Assembly (NCBI RefSeq): GCF_000313935.1
Contig: NZ_AMSS01000066.1
Coordinates: 61,994-125,993, forward strand
Length of the DNA: 64,000 bases
Source: Acinetobacter sp. WC-141
GTDB lineage: Bacteria; Pseudomonadota; Gammaproteobacteria; Pseudomonadales; Moraxellaceae
Direction: 5' to 3'
Shown: piece by piece, positions 19,378 through 28,272 of the stretch
How positions within the stretch are numbered: the stretch's first letter is position 1
How the letters are laid out: each line of letters starts with the position of its first letter
The notes under the pieces: model-generated
What the model saw: only the letters and a program-made list of their open reading frames with translations
Database searches by the model: none
Told to the model about the DNA's origin: nothing
Made by a program: the position numbers and the translations under genes

Positions 19378-21006
19378 ATGCAAGTATTCTTTCTATTCTT
19401 CGCTGCAATTCTGTTGGGTTTTGCATGGTTGTCACCATTTCATTATAGTCCTTGGGTGATGTTCTCAAGTGAAGTGAGTACTTTTGGGGCTGGGTTGTGT
19501 GTATTGGTTACTCTAGTTCAGCAAGATATTAAAATTCCTAGAGCACAGCTCTTATTGTTGCCATTTACTTTAATACCAATAATACAATGGGGTTTTGGTT
19601 TAGTTTTTGATTTAAGTACAGCTTTACTGAGTGCATTTTACTTACTTGGCTTTTGGTTTATGGTCTTGGCTGGCTACAACTTATCTTTAGATCCACAAAA
19701 GCGCGACCAAATTTTTTCTGGTTTTAGTATTTTAGTATTAGCAGTCTCTGTCGGCACAAGCTTTATCGCGATTTGCCAATGGTTAAATTTAGAGTCAGAT
19801 TTTATTTACATGCTCAATCTGATTGGTAATCGTCCTTACGGGAACTTCGGTCAACCTAATAATATGGCAACCTTTTTAATTATTGGGTTGTTAGGTTGTT
19901 TGTATTTATATGAAAAGAATAAGGCTACGGTCTGGTTGCTCCTACCTTCGGCACTCATAATTTTATTTACGGTTGCATTGAGTCAATCACGGACCTCATG
20001 GATTGTTTTCCCATTTTTATTCGCTTATTGGGTGTTTAAGCAATTTAGACAGCAAAAGCGTTTTGGATTTATTCAAAGCCTTTTGTGGTGTGTAGGTTTT
20101 TTTGTGGTTGCAGGGATAATTCTACCCTTTGCAACAAGCCTAATTGAAGCATGGTCAAATACAAATGTAACTGAAGCAAGTACTTTAGTAGAGCGAGCAA
20201 GCTCTGGATATTTAAGATTTAACATCTGGTCACAAATGTTGCTGGCGGTGCAGCAGCATCCTTGGTTAGGGTATGGCTGGAATCAAACCAGTGTGGCGCA
20301 AATGACGGTTTATCATGCTTTTCCGACAGGAGAGTGGACCACCAGTGCCCATAACGTATTACTTGATTTAATTATTTGGAATGGCATTCCATTAGCGACT
20401 ATAATCATTGCTTACTTTACTTGCTGGTTTCTTTGGTTAAATCAACAAGCTAAAGAAACCATCTCGATTGTAGCGATTATGATGGTGTGTACCGTACTTA
20501 TTCATGCCATGTTGGAATTCCCACAGCGCTATGCTTATTTCTTGCTTGCCTGTGGTTTTTTGCTCGGTATTGTTCAGGCGCAAACTCCAGTACTCAAGGG
20601 AGTGGTACTTAATAAACGTCTTCTTCGTTTAATAGTAGGTGTAAGTTTACTACTGATTATTGCGATTTTACGTGATTACAATGTCTATGTTCTGAATAGT
20701 AATTTGCTTTTTAGTAATAAGCGACCAAATGCAGAATTTATGGGAAGCAGTAAAATTTTTGTTTTAACTCAGTTTGAGCAACGTTTAAAATGGATTGAAC
20801 TTAATCCAGAAACTACATTACCTGAAGCTGATTTAGTCCAATGGGGAAATTTAGTAAAGAATAAAGCAACTCCCTATAACTTACGTAAATATGCAAAATT
20901 GTTAGCTTACAATGGAAAAGTAGAGCAGGCAGAGCAACAAATATTTATTTTGCAGCATCTTTATAAGCAAAAAATAACGCTATCAGAGTTATTAAAAGAA
21001 AAGTAA
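19378..21006 (+). CDS. pglL: PglL-type protein O-oligosaccharyltransferase
   Basis: This polytopic inner-membrane enzyme moves a lipid-linked glycan onto Ser or Thr of periplasmic proteins. The 542-residue product has about 12 predicted membrane segments, the PglL signature NRPYGNFGQPNNMATFL near residue 155, and the large periplasmic loop around residues 250-330 with the Wzy_C-type segment GYGWNQTS and TSAHNVLLD, whose His is the likely catalytic site. The C-terminal 100 residues are soluble. Acinetobacter strains may carry two such enzymes beside pilA (TfpO and PglL); only one is here, and its length fits the general enzyme PglL. It has its own terminator. Confidence 0.88.
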   Translation: MQVFFLFFAAILLGFAWLSPFHYSPWVMFSSEVSTFGAGLCVLVTLVQQDIKIPRAQLLLLPFTLIPIIQWGFGLVFDLSTALLSAFYLLGFWFMVLAGYNLSLDPQKRDQIFSGFSILVLAVSVGTSFIAICQWLNLESDFIYMLNLIGNRPYGNFGQPNNMATFLIIGLLGCLYLYEKNKATVWLLLPSALIILFTVALSQSRTSWIVFPFLFAYWVFKQFRQQKRFGFIQSLLWCVGFFVVAGIILPFATSLIEAWSNTNVTEASTLVERASSGYLRFNIWSQMLLAVQQHPWLGYGWNQTSVAQMTVYHAFPTGEWTTSAHNVLLDLIIWNGIPLATIIIAYFTCWFLWLNQQAKETISIVAIMMVCTVLIHAMLEFPQRYAYFLLACGFLLGIVQAQTPVLKGVVLNKRLLRLIVGVSLLLIIAILRDYNVYVLNSNLLFSNKRPNAEFMGSSKIFVLTQFEQRLKWIELNPETTLPEADLVQWGNLVKNKATPYNLRKYAKLLAYNGKVEQAEQQIFILQHLYKQKITLSELLKEK

Positions 21007-21007
21007 T

Positions 21008-21042
21008 AAAAAAATCCCCTTGTGCTCAAGGGGATTTTTTTA
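21008..21042. terminator. Bidirectional terminator between pglL and bfr
   Basis: AAAAAAATCCCCTTG and CAAGGGGATTTTTTT form a nine-pair GC-containing stem with A and T tracts on both sides, so it can serve pglL and the convergent bfr. Confidence 0.9.
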
Positions 21043-21049
21043 TGAAAAA

Positions 21050-21514
21050 TTACATTTGGCTCTGGATATAATTTTCAATGCCTACGCTGCCAATAAGATC
21101 AATTTGAGTATCTAACCAGTCCCAATATTCTTCTTCTTTTTCTAAAATTTCTTGCACGAGATCACGAGTCACATAGTCTTGTTCTGTTTCAGCGAGTACA
21201 ACTGTTTTTTGAATCGCTTCTATATTTTCTTTCACTTTACGAATGTCACATTGCAGAACTTCTTCTGTATGTTGGCCGATATAAAGTTTTCCTAAATGTT
21301 GAAGGTTAGGTAGGCCTTCCAAAAATAAAATACGTTCAATAATTTTGTCTGCATGTTTCATTTGACGAATTGATTCTTTATATTCGGCAGAACCAAGTTG
21401 CTCAATTCCCCAATCATTAAACATGCGTGAATGTAAAAAGTATTGATTAATTGCAGTTAAATGATGATACAGCACTTGGTTAAGCTGATTAATGACATCA
21501 CGATTGCCTTTCAT
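21050..21514 (-). CDS. bfr: Bacterioferritin subunit with haem ligand but degraded ferroxidase site
   Basis: Bacterioferritin forms a 24-subunit iron-storage shell. The 154-residue product aligns without gaps to E. coli Bfr over nearly its full length. The haem ligand Met52 is present (RQMKHAD). Of the six ferroxidase ligands, only His54 and Glu127 remain; positions 18, 51, 94 and 130 are His, Gln, Val and Tyr instead of Glu, Glu, Glu and His. In other bacteria such haem-type subunits pair with a second subunit that carries the ferroxidase centre. The start has GGAG eight bases upstream. bfd lies upstream on the same strand. Confidence 0.92.
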   Translation of the reverse strand: MKGNRDVINQLNQVLYHHLTAINQYFLHSRMFNDWGIEQLGSAEYKESIRQMKHADKIIERILFLEGLPNLQHLGKLYIGQHTEEVLQCDIRKVKENIEAIQKTVVLAETEQDYVTRDLVQEILEKEEEYWDWLDTQIDLIGSVGIENYIQSQM

Positions 21515-21672
21515 TGTAGCTACTCCAAAACAATTTCTGCCTCAATTTAATTAAGGCAATCTATAAAAAACCATTTTAGTGAACAATCATAGATATGGCG
21601 AGTAATTTATGGAACAGCAAATGAAAATCGCAATCAAAAACAACACAATATTAGGAAAGGAGATTTTGCAGC

Positions 21673-21722
21673 CAAAAAAAACCGCTTGAATGAGGAACTA
21701 TTAATGTTCCGCAAAAAGCGGT
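21673..21722 (-). terminator. Terminator after bfd
   Basis: Read on the minus strand, ACCGCTT / AAGCGGT with an inner GGAAC / GTTCC stem ends in eight T residues, placed about 40 bases after the bfd stop. Confidence 0.7.
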
Positions 21723-21762
21723 GGAGGAGCTCATAAAATACTGTTAAATGTTTATAATTTTT

Positions 21763-21957
21763 TTACGCCGCTACAGAAATACGAGCAGCGATTTCTGCTA
21801 ATTCTTCACTAATGATAGCACGTGCTTCTGGTGCACAGCGTCCACAGCATGTACCAAGATCAAGCAAATCACGAATTTCGCGATAGCTTTCAGCGCCATT
21901 TTCAACAGCGTCTTTAATATCTTGATCGGTAATGCCACGACACAAGCAAACGTACAT
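21763..21957 (-). CDS. bfd: Bacterioferritin-associated ferredoxin Bfd
   Basis: Bfd is a small 2Fe-2S protein that docks on bacterioferritin and reduces its core so iron can be released. The 64-residue product has the family cysteine pattern C-x-C near the N-terminus (CLC, residues 4-6) and C-x2-C (CGRC, residues 37-40). I start at the ATG at 21957; an upstream in-frame TTG would add five residues. GGGG lies nine bases before the ATG. A Fur-box-like sequence lies 36-54 bases upstream, fitting iron-starvation control. Confidence 0.94.
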   Translation of the reverse strand: MYVCLCRGITDQDIKDAVENGAESYREIRDLLDLGTCCGRCAPEARAIISEELAEIAARISVAA

Positions 21958-21992
21958 GGGAGTGATCCCCAAATATAAATGCGATAATAGAT

Positions 21993-22011
21993 ATTATTGA
22001 TAATTATTATC
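21993..22011 (-). promoter_or_regulatory. Fur box upstream of bfd
   Basis: ATTATTGATAATTATTATC matches 15 of 19 positions of the classical Fur box GATAATGATAATCATTATC. Its location just upstream of bfd fits repression by iron-loaded Fur. Confidence 0.68.
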
Positions 22012-22176
22012 GTTTGTCAATGAAATTCATTTAAAATCTCATTTATCATCATTGGGATTTTGGATAAAAAAATACCACCTAAGCGGAAATCTAAGAAGAA
22101 TTTAGATTTTTATGCAAAGATGGTTCATATTTTAAAAGCTAATTATTGAGATATAGATTTTTAAATTTTTTATATC

Positions 22177-22560
22177 TTATTGATTAATTATTACTATTCC
22201 GTCCATTTCTACTAACGCACCTTTTGGTAAGCTTGCTACACCAAGAGCTGCACGGGCAGGATATGGTTGAGCAAAATATTCACCCATAATTTGATTTACA
22301 AGTTGGAAATTTGATAAATCAGTTAGAAAAATATTGAGCTTAGCAATATCTGCAAGTGATCCGCCAGCAGCTTCACAAACCGCTTTTAAATTATCAAACA
22401 CACGGCGAATTTGAGCTTCGATACCTTCTACAAGTTCCATACTGTATGGGTCTAAACCAATTTGCCCTGAAAGATATAACGTATTATCTACTAAAATAGC
22501 TTGAGAGTATGTGCCGATAGCAGCAGGGGCATTTTCAGTATGTATCACTTGGCGGGACAT
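22177..22560 (-). CDS. ridA: RidA family enamine/imine deaminase
   Basis: RidA proteins hydrolyse reactive enamine and imine intermediates such as 2-aminoacrylate. The 127-residue product shows the family segments [29 protein letters not shown] and the C-terminal [19 protein letters not shown] with the conserved substrate-binding Arg and Glu. I start at the ATG at 22560, which has AAGGAG six bases upstream; a longer frame reaches 22593. It follows spoT on the same strand at 144 bases. Confidence 0.93.
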   Translation of the reverse strand: MSRQVIHTENAPAAIGTYSQAILVDNTLYLSGQIGLDPYSMELVEGIEAQIRRVFDNLKAVCEAAGGSLADIAKLNIFLTDLSNFQLVNQIMGEYFAQPYPARAALGVASLPKGALVEMDGIVIINQ

Positions 22561-22704
22561 TTGGTTCTCCTTGATTAAATCTCTTTCCATCATAATCGAT
22601 GATAGGTTTGGACAAAAGTATCATCGATTTAAATGATTAAGTGGATTTGGAAAGTTTGATTTTGTTAAAGAAACATGAATCTGACCAATAGCCCTTGTAA
22701 AGAC

Positions 22705-24810
22705 TTAGCTTACTTTTGAAATTTCCATCTGTGGATTAGGCGCATCCAAACGCTCAATACGTGGAAAACCATAATGCATACGTAAGTCACGGATGACTTT
22801 TGCAATATGTTTACGGTTGTTGACTACAATATTAACAAAAGTTCTTTGCTCATTTGAGTGAACCATTTCTACCCCTGCATTATTTTTACGACATTGATAG
22901 ATCAGGTCAGATACCTGCTCATCATTCATTGCCATTTCTATAGCAAGGTAGGCTGTAAAACGTACATCATCTACATCATCTGCTTTCCATTGAAGCGGCA
23001 TAATATTTTCAGGATGCAGATGTTGTTCATGTAGTAAGTTATGACAGCGGATGCGATGCACAATTAACCCACGACGTGTTAAATGTCCTTGAATTGGGTC
23101 ACCTAAAACTGGATTGCAGCAATGCGCATATTTAACGTCGACACCTTCAGTACTTTGAATGAGTCGATCCGAATTTTCTATTTGTGGATGTTTGTCATGA
23201 GCAAATAGGTGATTAGCTACAAGTTGAGGAAGTAAGTCACCAACCGCAATTTGTTCAAATAATGTATTTTTATTATCGATATGACGCCATTGTAGTAAAT
23301 CTAACCAGTCGGCTTCAGAGAGATCATTAATTGAACGGTTAAAGAGTTTTAGTGCTCGAGAAAGTGCCTGTGCACCGACTAAACGCTGTTCTTCAATGTC
23401 TTGGTCTTTAAGAACATGCTGTAACGCACGGCGAGCTTTTTGAGTATTAATAAAACTCAACCAGTCTGGATTTGGTGTTGCTAAAACATCTGTAATAACT
23501 TCGATAACCTGACCGCTAATTAATGGGGTCGATAGTGGTTTAATCTCGCCATCTACTTTTGCACCAACTGCATGATTACCTAAAAATAAACTTGCTGAAT
23601 AAGCAAAATCAACTACGGTAGCACCTTGTGGTAACTCATGGAGTTGACCATGTGGTGTGTAAACCCAAATTTTTTCTTGGTGTAAGTAATCTAATAAATC
23701 ATTAAAAGTCGTTTTTGCACATTCTCCATCAATCAATGTATTTAAGTTCTGCATTGAAGCCTGAATGGCTGAACGACAAGTTTGTGGTGCATTTTCACCA
23801 AGCACTACCCCAAAACGGGCAGCTTTACGCATAAGCTCGGTTTGAATGGTAAGAGATAGTGTGGTTTTTTCGCCTTTGAGCTTAATTAATAAAGACTGGT
23901 TACCACCAGGTAACGGACGACGAATATGGTCCTGATATTGAATGACCTGAAAGTTTTCTCTTAAAGCATCAACTAGGCGGTCACAGTCGGCAATTGATTG
24001 TAAAACGATTTCAAACGCATGACTATGAGTAAGTTCTTGTAAATCCATCTCATTTTTAACGAAATGGCGTAATAATTCGATATTGTTGTTTTTCTTTTTA
24101 ATGCGACCGTGAATATGATAATTATGGAGAAGTTCGGCAAGATTTTGTTCCCAGATACTTTGATATTTACATCGCTCTGGTTTGGTTAGACGTAGTGCAT
24201 TTTGCACGTTATCAAACATATCAAGATCAAGGTTTTGATAACAAAGATTTTCTAGATTATCGCCCATTTCATTCATGCCGACTAATCTTGCCATTGGCAC
24301 AAATATATCAAAAGTTTCCTGAGCAATGCGGGCACGTTTATCTGGACGTAAAGCACCTAGCGTTGTCATATTATGATAGCGGTCGGCTAATTTAATAATA
24401 ATGACACGTGGGTCCTGTAAGGTCGCTTGCAAGATTTTTCGGAATGAAGCGGCCTTGTTAAATTCTTTATCACTTGACTGGCTAAGTTTGGTTACACCAT
24501 CAACTAGTTCTGCAACTGTCAGGCCAAATTTTTCAGTAATATCTTCTTTTGTATATTGAGTATCTTCAATAACATCATGCAAAAGTGCAGCCATTAAGGT
24601 TTCAGCATCTAAACGCATGTTGGCAAGAATACAGCTGACAGCAATCGGATGCAAAATGTAGGGTTCACCACTTTTACGTGTAATGCCAGTATGTGCTAGA
24701 TCGGCAAAATCACAGGCAGCAAGCACTTTCTCGACCTCATTTACCGATAAGTAAGGGTCGATAATCAATTTGAGCTGTTGCTTGGCTTGGCTGACCTCTT
24801 CGCCTGGCAT
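22705..24810 (-). CDS. spoT: SpoT, (p)ppGpp hydrolase with degenerate synthetase domain
   Basis: SpoT controls the alarmone (p)ppGpp. The 701-residue product has an N-terminal HD hydrolase domain with YILHP (His54) and HDVIEDT (78-84) intact, a pseudo-synthetase domain (about 225-370), a TGS domain (about 385-450), a helical/zinc-finger region with CCNP, and a C-terminal ACT domain (about 630-690). In the synthetase part the SIxxK segment after GRxK is replaced by NNIELLRHF, and the EVQIRT motif has become SLTIQT, so GTP pyrophosphorylation should be lost. A. baumannii SpoT is known as a hydrolase-only enzyme. It lies in the unit gmk-rpoZ-spoT-ridA. Confidence 0.95.
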   Translation of the reverse strand: MPGEEVSQAKQQLKLIIDPYLSVNEVEKVLAACDFADLAHTGITRKSGEPYILHPIAVSCILANMRLDAETLMAALLHDVIEDTQYTKEDITEKFGLTVAELVDGVTKLSQSSDKEFNKAASFRKILQATLQDPRVIIIKLADRYHNMTTLGALRPDKRARIAQETFDIFVPMARLVGMNEMGDNLENLCYQNLDLDMFDNVQNALRLTKPERCKYQSIWEQNLAELLHNYHIHGRIKKKNNNIELLRHFVKNEMDLQELTHSHAFEIVLQSIADCDRLVDALRENFQVIQYQDHIRRPLPGGNQSLLIKLKGEKTTLSLTIQTELMRKAARFGVVLGENAPQTCRSAIQASMQNLNTLIDGECAKTTFNDLLDYLHQEKIWVYTPHGQLHELPQGATVVDFAYSASLFLGNHAVGAKVDGEIKPLSTPLISGQVIEVITDVLATPNPDWLSFINTQKARRALQHVLKDQDIEEQRLVGAQALSRALKLFNRSINDLSEADWLDLLQWRHIDNKNTLFEQIAVGDLLPQLVANHLFAHDKHPQIENSDRLIQSTEGVDVKYAHCCNPVLGDPIQGHLTRRGLIVHRIRCHNLLHEQHLHPENIMPLQWKADDVDDVRFTAYLAIEMAMNDEQVSDLIYQCRKNNAGVEMVHSNEQRTFVNIVVNNRKHIAKVIRDLRMHYGFPRIERLDAPNPQMEISKVS

Positions 24811-24971
24811 AAATCACCCTTTTTCCTAATGCTGAAAAACTAAATCTATCTACTTCTTAATGAAAAGCATATTGCGGAACTTGTCAATTTTTTCATTTGA
24901 AAAAGTGTATTTTTTTTTCAATGAAAATAATTGCTTTTTTCAATATCTTTAAATACAAGACAAAGCCAAAT

Positions 24972-25005
24972 AAAAAACCACCGCAGAAAAACGATGGTTT
25001 TTTTA
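24972..25005 (-). terminator. Terminator after rpoZ
   Basis: On the minus strand AAAAACCATCG / CGGTGGTTTTTT forms a stem with one mismatch and a T tract, about 15 bases after the rpoZ stop. If efficient, spoT needs its own promoter in 24811-24970, which is AT-rich. Confidence 0.68.
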
Positions 25006-25019
25006 TGAAACAGAATTAT

Positions 25020-25298
25020 TTAGAAAGAAAAACCTTCTAAATTCAAGCTGTTTGTAGAAAGAGCAAGATCAAGACTAGAAGTTTGATAATCTTGTTCACG
25101 TTGTTTAAGAATTTCTTTCGTAACGTGCCCTGCCGCGATTTCGCGTAAAGAAACTACAGTCGGTTTGTCGTTATCCCATTCTACAGTTGGCTCCATGCCT
25201 TGACGTGCCAATTGACGAGCACGTTTACTTGCAACGAGCACAAGCTCAAAACGGTTGTCTACATGATCTAAACAATCTTCAACGGTGACGCGTGCCAT
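25020..25298 (-). CDS. rpoZ: RNA polymerase omega subunit
   Basis: Omega wraps the tail of beta-prime and helps RNA polymerase assemble; with beta-prime it also forms a ppGpp site in proteobacteria. The 92-residue product begins [20 protein letters not shown] and contains the family core ASKRARQL and [16 protein letters not shown]. It stands between gmk and spoT, the usual gammaproteobacterial order. Confidence 0.96.
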   Translation of the reverse strand: MARVTVEDCLDHVDNRFELVLVASKRARQLARQGMEPTVEWDNDKPTVVSLREIAAGHVTKEILKQREQDYQTSSLDLALSTNSLNLEGFSF

Positions 25299-25370
25299 AA
25301 AAGTTCTCGTTTTGGAATGGTGAATTTGAACAGACTAAACAGTATAAAAGGCTTTCGATCTAGACTCAAG

Positions 25371-26000
25371 TTATTCCTGTTTTGGTTGAGGAGTAATCAA
25401 GTCTTGAATTAATGTTTGATGACGTTTCGCTTGCTGAGATAATACTAAACGGTTTGCTGTAATTACCGCTTCAAGCTCATGTAAAGCTTTATTAAAGTCA
25501 TCATTAATAATGATGTAATCAAAATTCGTGTAATGCTGCATATCTTCAACTGCACAGCTTAAACGATGTTCAATGACTTCAACTGAGTCTGTACCACGGT
25601 TAGATAAACGCTGACGTAGGTCAAACTGTGTTGGCGGTAAAATAAATATTTGCTTAGATTCAGGAAAAAGTTTGCGTACTTGCTCTGCGCCTTGCCAATC
25701 AATTTCAAGTAGAACATCATGTCCTTGAGCTAACTGTTGTTTTACAGTTGCTTGAGAAGTGCCATAGTAATTACCAAATACCTCAGCGTATTCAATAAAA
25801 CCTTCATGGTTGACTTGGTCTAGAAATTCATCTTTTGTGGTGAAGTGATAGTGAACACCATCTAACTCACCGGGACGTTGACCTCGGGTAGTATGCGAGA
25901 CTGAAACATGTAAATTGCTCACACGGTCAAGCAGGGCTTTCACCAAAGATGTTTTGCCTGTTCCTGATGCAGCAGAAACGACAAACAATAGACCCGACAT
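25371..26000 (-). CDS. gmk: Guanylate kinase
   Basis: Gmk phosphorylates GMP to GDP. The 209-residue product starts with MSGLLFVVSAASGTGKTSLV, containing the P-loop SGTGKT, and has the GMP-binding segments SHTTRGQRPGE and VHYHFTT plus the ILPP and RLSNRGTDS lid motifs. I start at the ATG at 26000, which has AGGA about eight bases upstream; the open frame extends to 26078 without support. It diverges from ispH. Confidence 0.95.
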   Translation of the reverse strand: MSGLLFVVSAASGTGKTSLVKALLDRVSNLHVSVSHTTRGQRPGELDGVHYHFTTKDEFLDQVNHEGFIEYAEVFGNYYGTSQATVKQQLAQGHDVLLEIDWQGAEQVRKLFPESKQIFILPPTQFDLRQRLSNRGTDSVEVIEHRLSCAVEDMQHYTNFDYIIINDDFNKALHELEAVITANRLVLSQQAKRHQTLIQDLITPQPKQE

Positions 26001-26122
26001 GATATTTTTCCTGATATGATAAAATATCTTCGCTATTGTAGTGTACCGTGCGTTTAAACTGAATAGTTTTAATTGCAAATATTCAAGAGAAATTCCCCTG
26101 TTTTATTAATTTTGAGGCTGTT

Positions 26123-27073
26123 ATGGAAATTGTGTTAGCTAATCCGCGTGGTTTTTGTGCCGGTGTTGATCGAGCCATAGCAATCGTCAATCGGGCTTTA
26201 GAATGTTTTAATCCTCCTATTTATGTACGTCATGAAGTTGTACACAACAAATTTGTTGTAGATGACTTACGTCAAAGAGGGGCGGTTTTTGTTGATGAGC
26301 TAGATCAGGTTCCGGATGACTCAATTGTAATTTTTAGTGCTCACGGTGTTTCAAAAGCAGTTCAGCAAGAAGCTGAGCGTCGAGGCTTAAAAGTGTTTGA
26401 TGCAACTTGTCCTTTGGTTACTAAAGTTCATATTGAAGTCACTAAATATGCGCGAGAAGGTACAGAAGCCATTTTAATCGGTCATGAAGGACACCCTGAA
26501 GTTGAAGGAACAATGGGTCAATATGACAAATTGAAAGGTGGTGACATTTATCTGGTTGAAGATGAGGCTGATGTTGCTGCACTTGCAGTAAGACATCCTG
26601 AAAAACTTGCATTTGTGACCCAAACAACTCTATCTATTGATGATACGGCTAAAGTTATTGATGCTTTGCGTGCAAAATTTCCTCATATTCAGGGGCCGCG
26701 TAAAGATGATATTTGCTATGCAACTCAAAACAGACAAGATGCTGTACGTGACTTGGCGGAACAGTGTGATGTGGTATTGGTCGTAGGTTCACCTAACTCA
26801 TCAAATTCAAATCGTTTACGTGAGCTTGCAGAGCGTATGGGCAAAGCTGCTTACCTTGTAGATAATGCTGATCAGTTAGAACAGTCATGGTTCAATGACA
26901 CTTGCAAAATTGGTGTAACAGCGGGTGCTTCAGCACCGGAAATTCTAATTAAGCAAGTGATTCAACGTTTACAAGACTGGGGCGCGCAAGCACCTAAAGA
27001 ATTAGATGGACGTGAAGAGAACATAACCTTTAGCCTTCCTAAAGAATTACGCATTCACGTGACTCAAGCATAA
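26123..27073 (+). CDS. ispH: 4-hydroxy-3-methylbut-2-enyl diphosphate reductase IspH
   Basis: IspH makes IPP and DMAPP in the last step of the MEP isoprenoid pathway with a 4Fe-4S cluster. The 316-residue product has the three cluster cysteines in [10 protein letters not shown] (Cys12), DATCPLVTK and ICYATQNRQ, and the substrate histidines in [16 protein letters not shown] and [11 protein letters not shown]. Length matches the family. The ATG has a GAGG site upstream. It is divergent from gmk and is followed by a terminator before the minor pilin operon. Confidence 0.97.
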   Translation: MEIVLANPRGFCAGVDRAIAIVNRALECFNPPIYVRHEVVHNKFVVDDLRQRGAVFVDELDQVPDDSIVIFSAHGVSKAVQQEAERRGLKVFDATCPLVTKVHIEVTKYAREGTEAILIGHEGHPEVEGTMGQYDKLKGGDIYLVEDEADVAALAVRHPEKLAFVTQTTLSIDDTAKVIDALRAKFPHIQGPRKDDICYATQNRQDAVRDLAEQCDVVLVVGSPNSSNSNRLRELAERMGKAAYLVDNADQLEQSWFNDTCKIGVTAGASAPEILIKQVIQRLQDWGAQAPKELDGREENITFSLPKELRIHVTQA

Positions 27074-27110
27074 AGTGTGACTTATTTAACATACTGATTT
27101 TAAAATAGTT

Positions 27111-27150
27111 AAACAGATAATTGTTGATGTGACGATTATCTGTTTTTTTA
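27111..27150 (+). terminator. Intrinsic terminator after ispH
   Basis: AACAGATAAT and ATTATCTGTT form a ten-pair stem around a 13-base loop, followed by a run of T. It separates ispH from the pilin operon, which therefore needs a promoter in 27151-27244. Confidence 0.82.
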
Positions 27151-27244
27151 TACCCTTTATCTGCTTTGTATTTGTTTTGTAAATCTAAGCCGTAAAATTT
27201 AAATAATAAATAAAAAATTCTTAAGTTTATTTGGGGTTCTGGGG

Positions 27245-27718
27245 ATGAGGGGAGTTATTCCGCAAGAAGGGTTCACCTTAGTTGAGCTTATGGTGACGAT
27301 TGCGGTCATGGCTATTATTGCAATGATGGCTGCGCCGTCTATGTCGAATTTATTAGAACGCAAACGACTAGATGAAAATCAACGAGACTTAATCAATATT
27401 TTGTCGGAGTCGAAGAGCCAAGCCATACTTGGTCGTCAAGATGTATCCATTAATCTGAATTCAATAGCCTCAAATACACCAACTTCTTTCAATTGGAAAG
27501 CTGCTTCCAATAACACTCTTGAGCTCAAAAATATAGCTGCTGATGGTACGCAGAGTTCATTAACAGCGACGACTTTAACTTTTAATGCGAATGGGGTGAG
27601 CACCAATATCACCCAAGATACGCTTTTATCTATTTGTAATTCAAAAATAAATAAAAAGAAAATTCTTATTTTAACAAAGCTTGGCACATTAATTTTTAAA
27701 GCTGAGGAGACATGTTAA
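27245..27718 (+). CDS. fimU: Minor pilin FimU/FimT family
   Basis: Minor pilins prime pilus assembly at the inner membrane and sit at the fibre tip. The 157-residue prepilin has the short leader MRGVIPQEG cleaved before FTLVELMVTIAVMAIIAMMAAPSM, with Glu5, then a GspH-like C-terminal domain that ends in a Cys. As first gene of the fimU-pilVWXY1-pilE unit it is FimU by position. GGGG stands before the ATG. Its stop overlaps the pilV start by one base. Confidence 0.88.
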   Translation: MRGVIPQEGFTLVELMVTIAVMAIIAMMAAPSMSNLLERKRLDENQRDLINILSESKSQAILGRQDVSINLNSIASNTPTSFNWKAASNNTLELKNIAADGTQSSLTATTLTFNANGVSTNITQDTLLSICNSKINKKKILILTKLGTLIFKAEETC

Positions 27719-28272
27719 TGCAGAGCTCTAAGCAAAAAGCTCAAGCTGGGGTTGGTTTATTAGAAGTGTTGGTCGCTTTAATTTTACTTGCAATAGGAAT
27801 TTTAGGATATGTTGCTTTGCAAGTTCGGGCTATGGATGCTTCTTCAGAAGCATTAAGTAAATCTCAAGCTATTATGATTATGAGAGGATTAGCAGAAAAT
27901 ATTCGCATAAATAGTTCTCAAGCTAATCAATATCCTGCATTTGTCCGTAGTTATAGCAATTATTCATCTACTACCACAGCTCCGACATTATGTTTTAACG
28001 CTATATGTACACCTTCTCAACTTGCCCAATTTGACGCCTATCAAGCTGCAAGAAATGCAGATCAACTCGGCATGAAAATCACGATGTCAAATTGTCCAGG
28101 GGTTACAAGCACAATGGCCCAGCAGAGGCAGTGTCTATTTGTTTTTTGGGGGAAAACCTCTCCAGTAATTACAACAAATGGGGGTACCACTAGTGCGGAT
28201 GTGTCGAGCTGTATGAGTACGAATGGCGTTTATACCAATAATTCGAATTGTTTAATGATGGAGGCATATTAA
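27718..28272 (+). CDS. pilV: Minor pilin PilV
   Basis: The 184-residue prepilin has a leader ending in QAG and the mature start VGLLEVLVALILLAIGILGY, the pattern of PilV/GspI-type minor pilins, with Glu5 conserved. Four to six cysteines in the globular part suggest disulfides. I use the ATG at 27718 because the GAGGAG site is eight bases upstream; an ATG six bases earlier would sit too close. It joins the priming complex with FimU, PilW and PilX. Confidence 0.88.
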   Translation: MQSSKQKAQAGVGLLEVLVALILLAIGILGYVALQVRAMDASSEALSKSQAIMIMRGLAENIRINSSQANQYPAFVRSYSNYSSTTTAPTLCFNAICTPSQLAQFDAYQAARNADQLGMKITMSNCPGVTSTMAQQRQCLFVFWGKTSPVITTNGGTTSADVSSCMSTNGVYTNNSNCLMMEAY

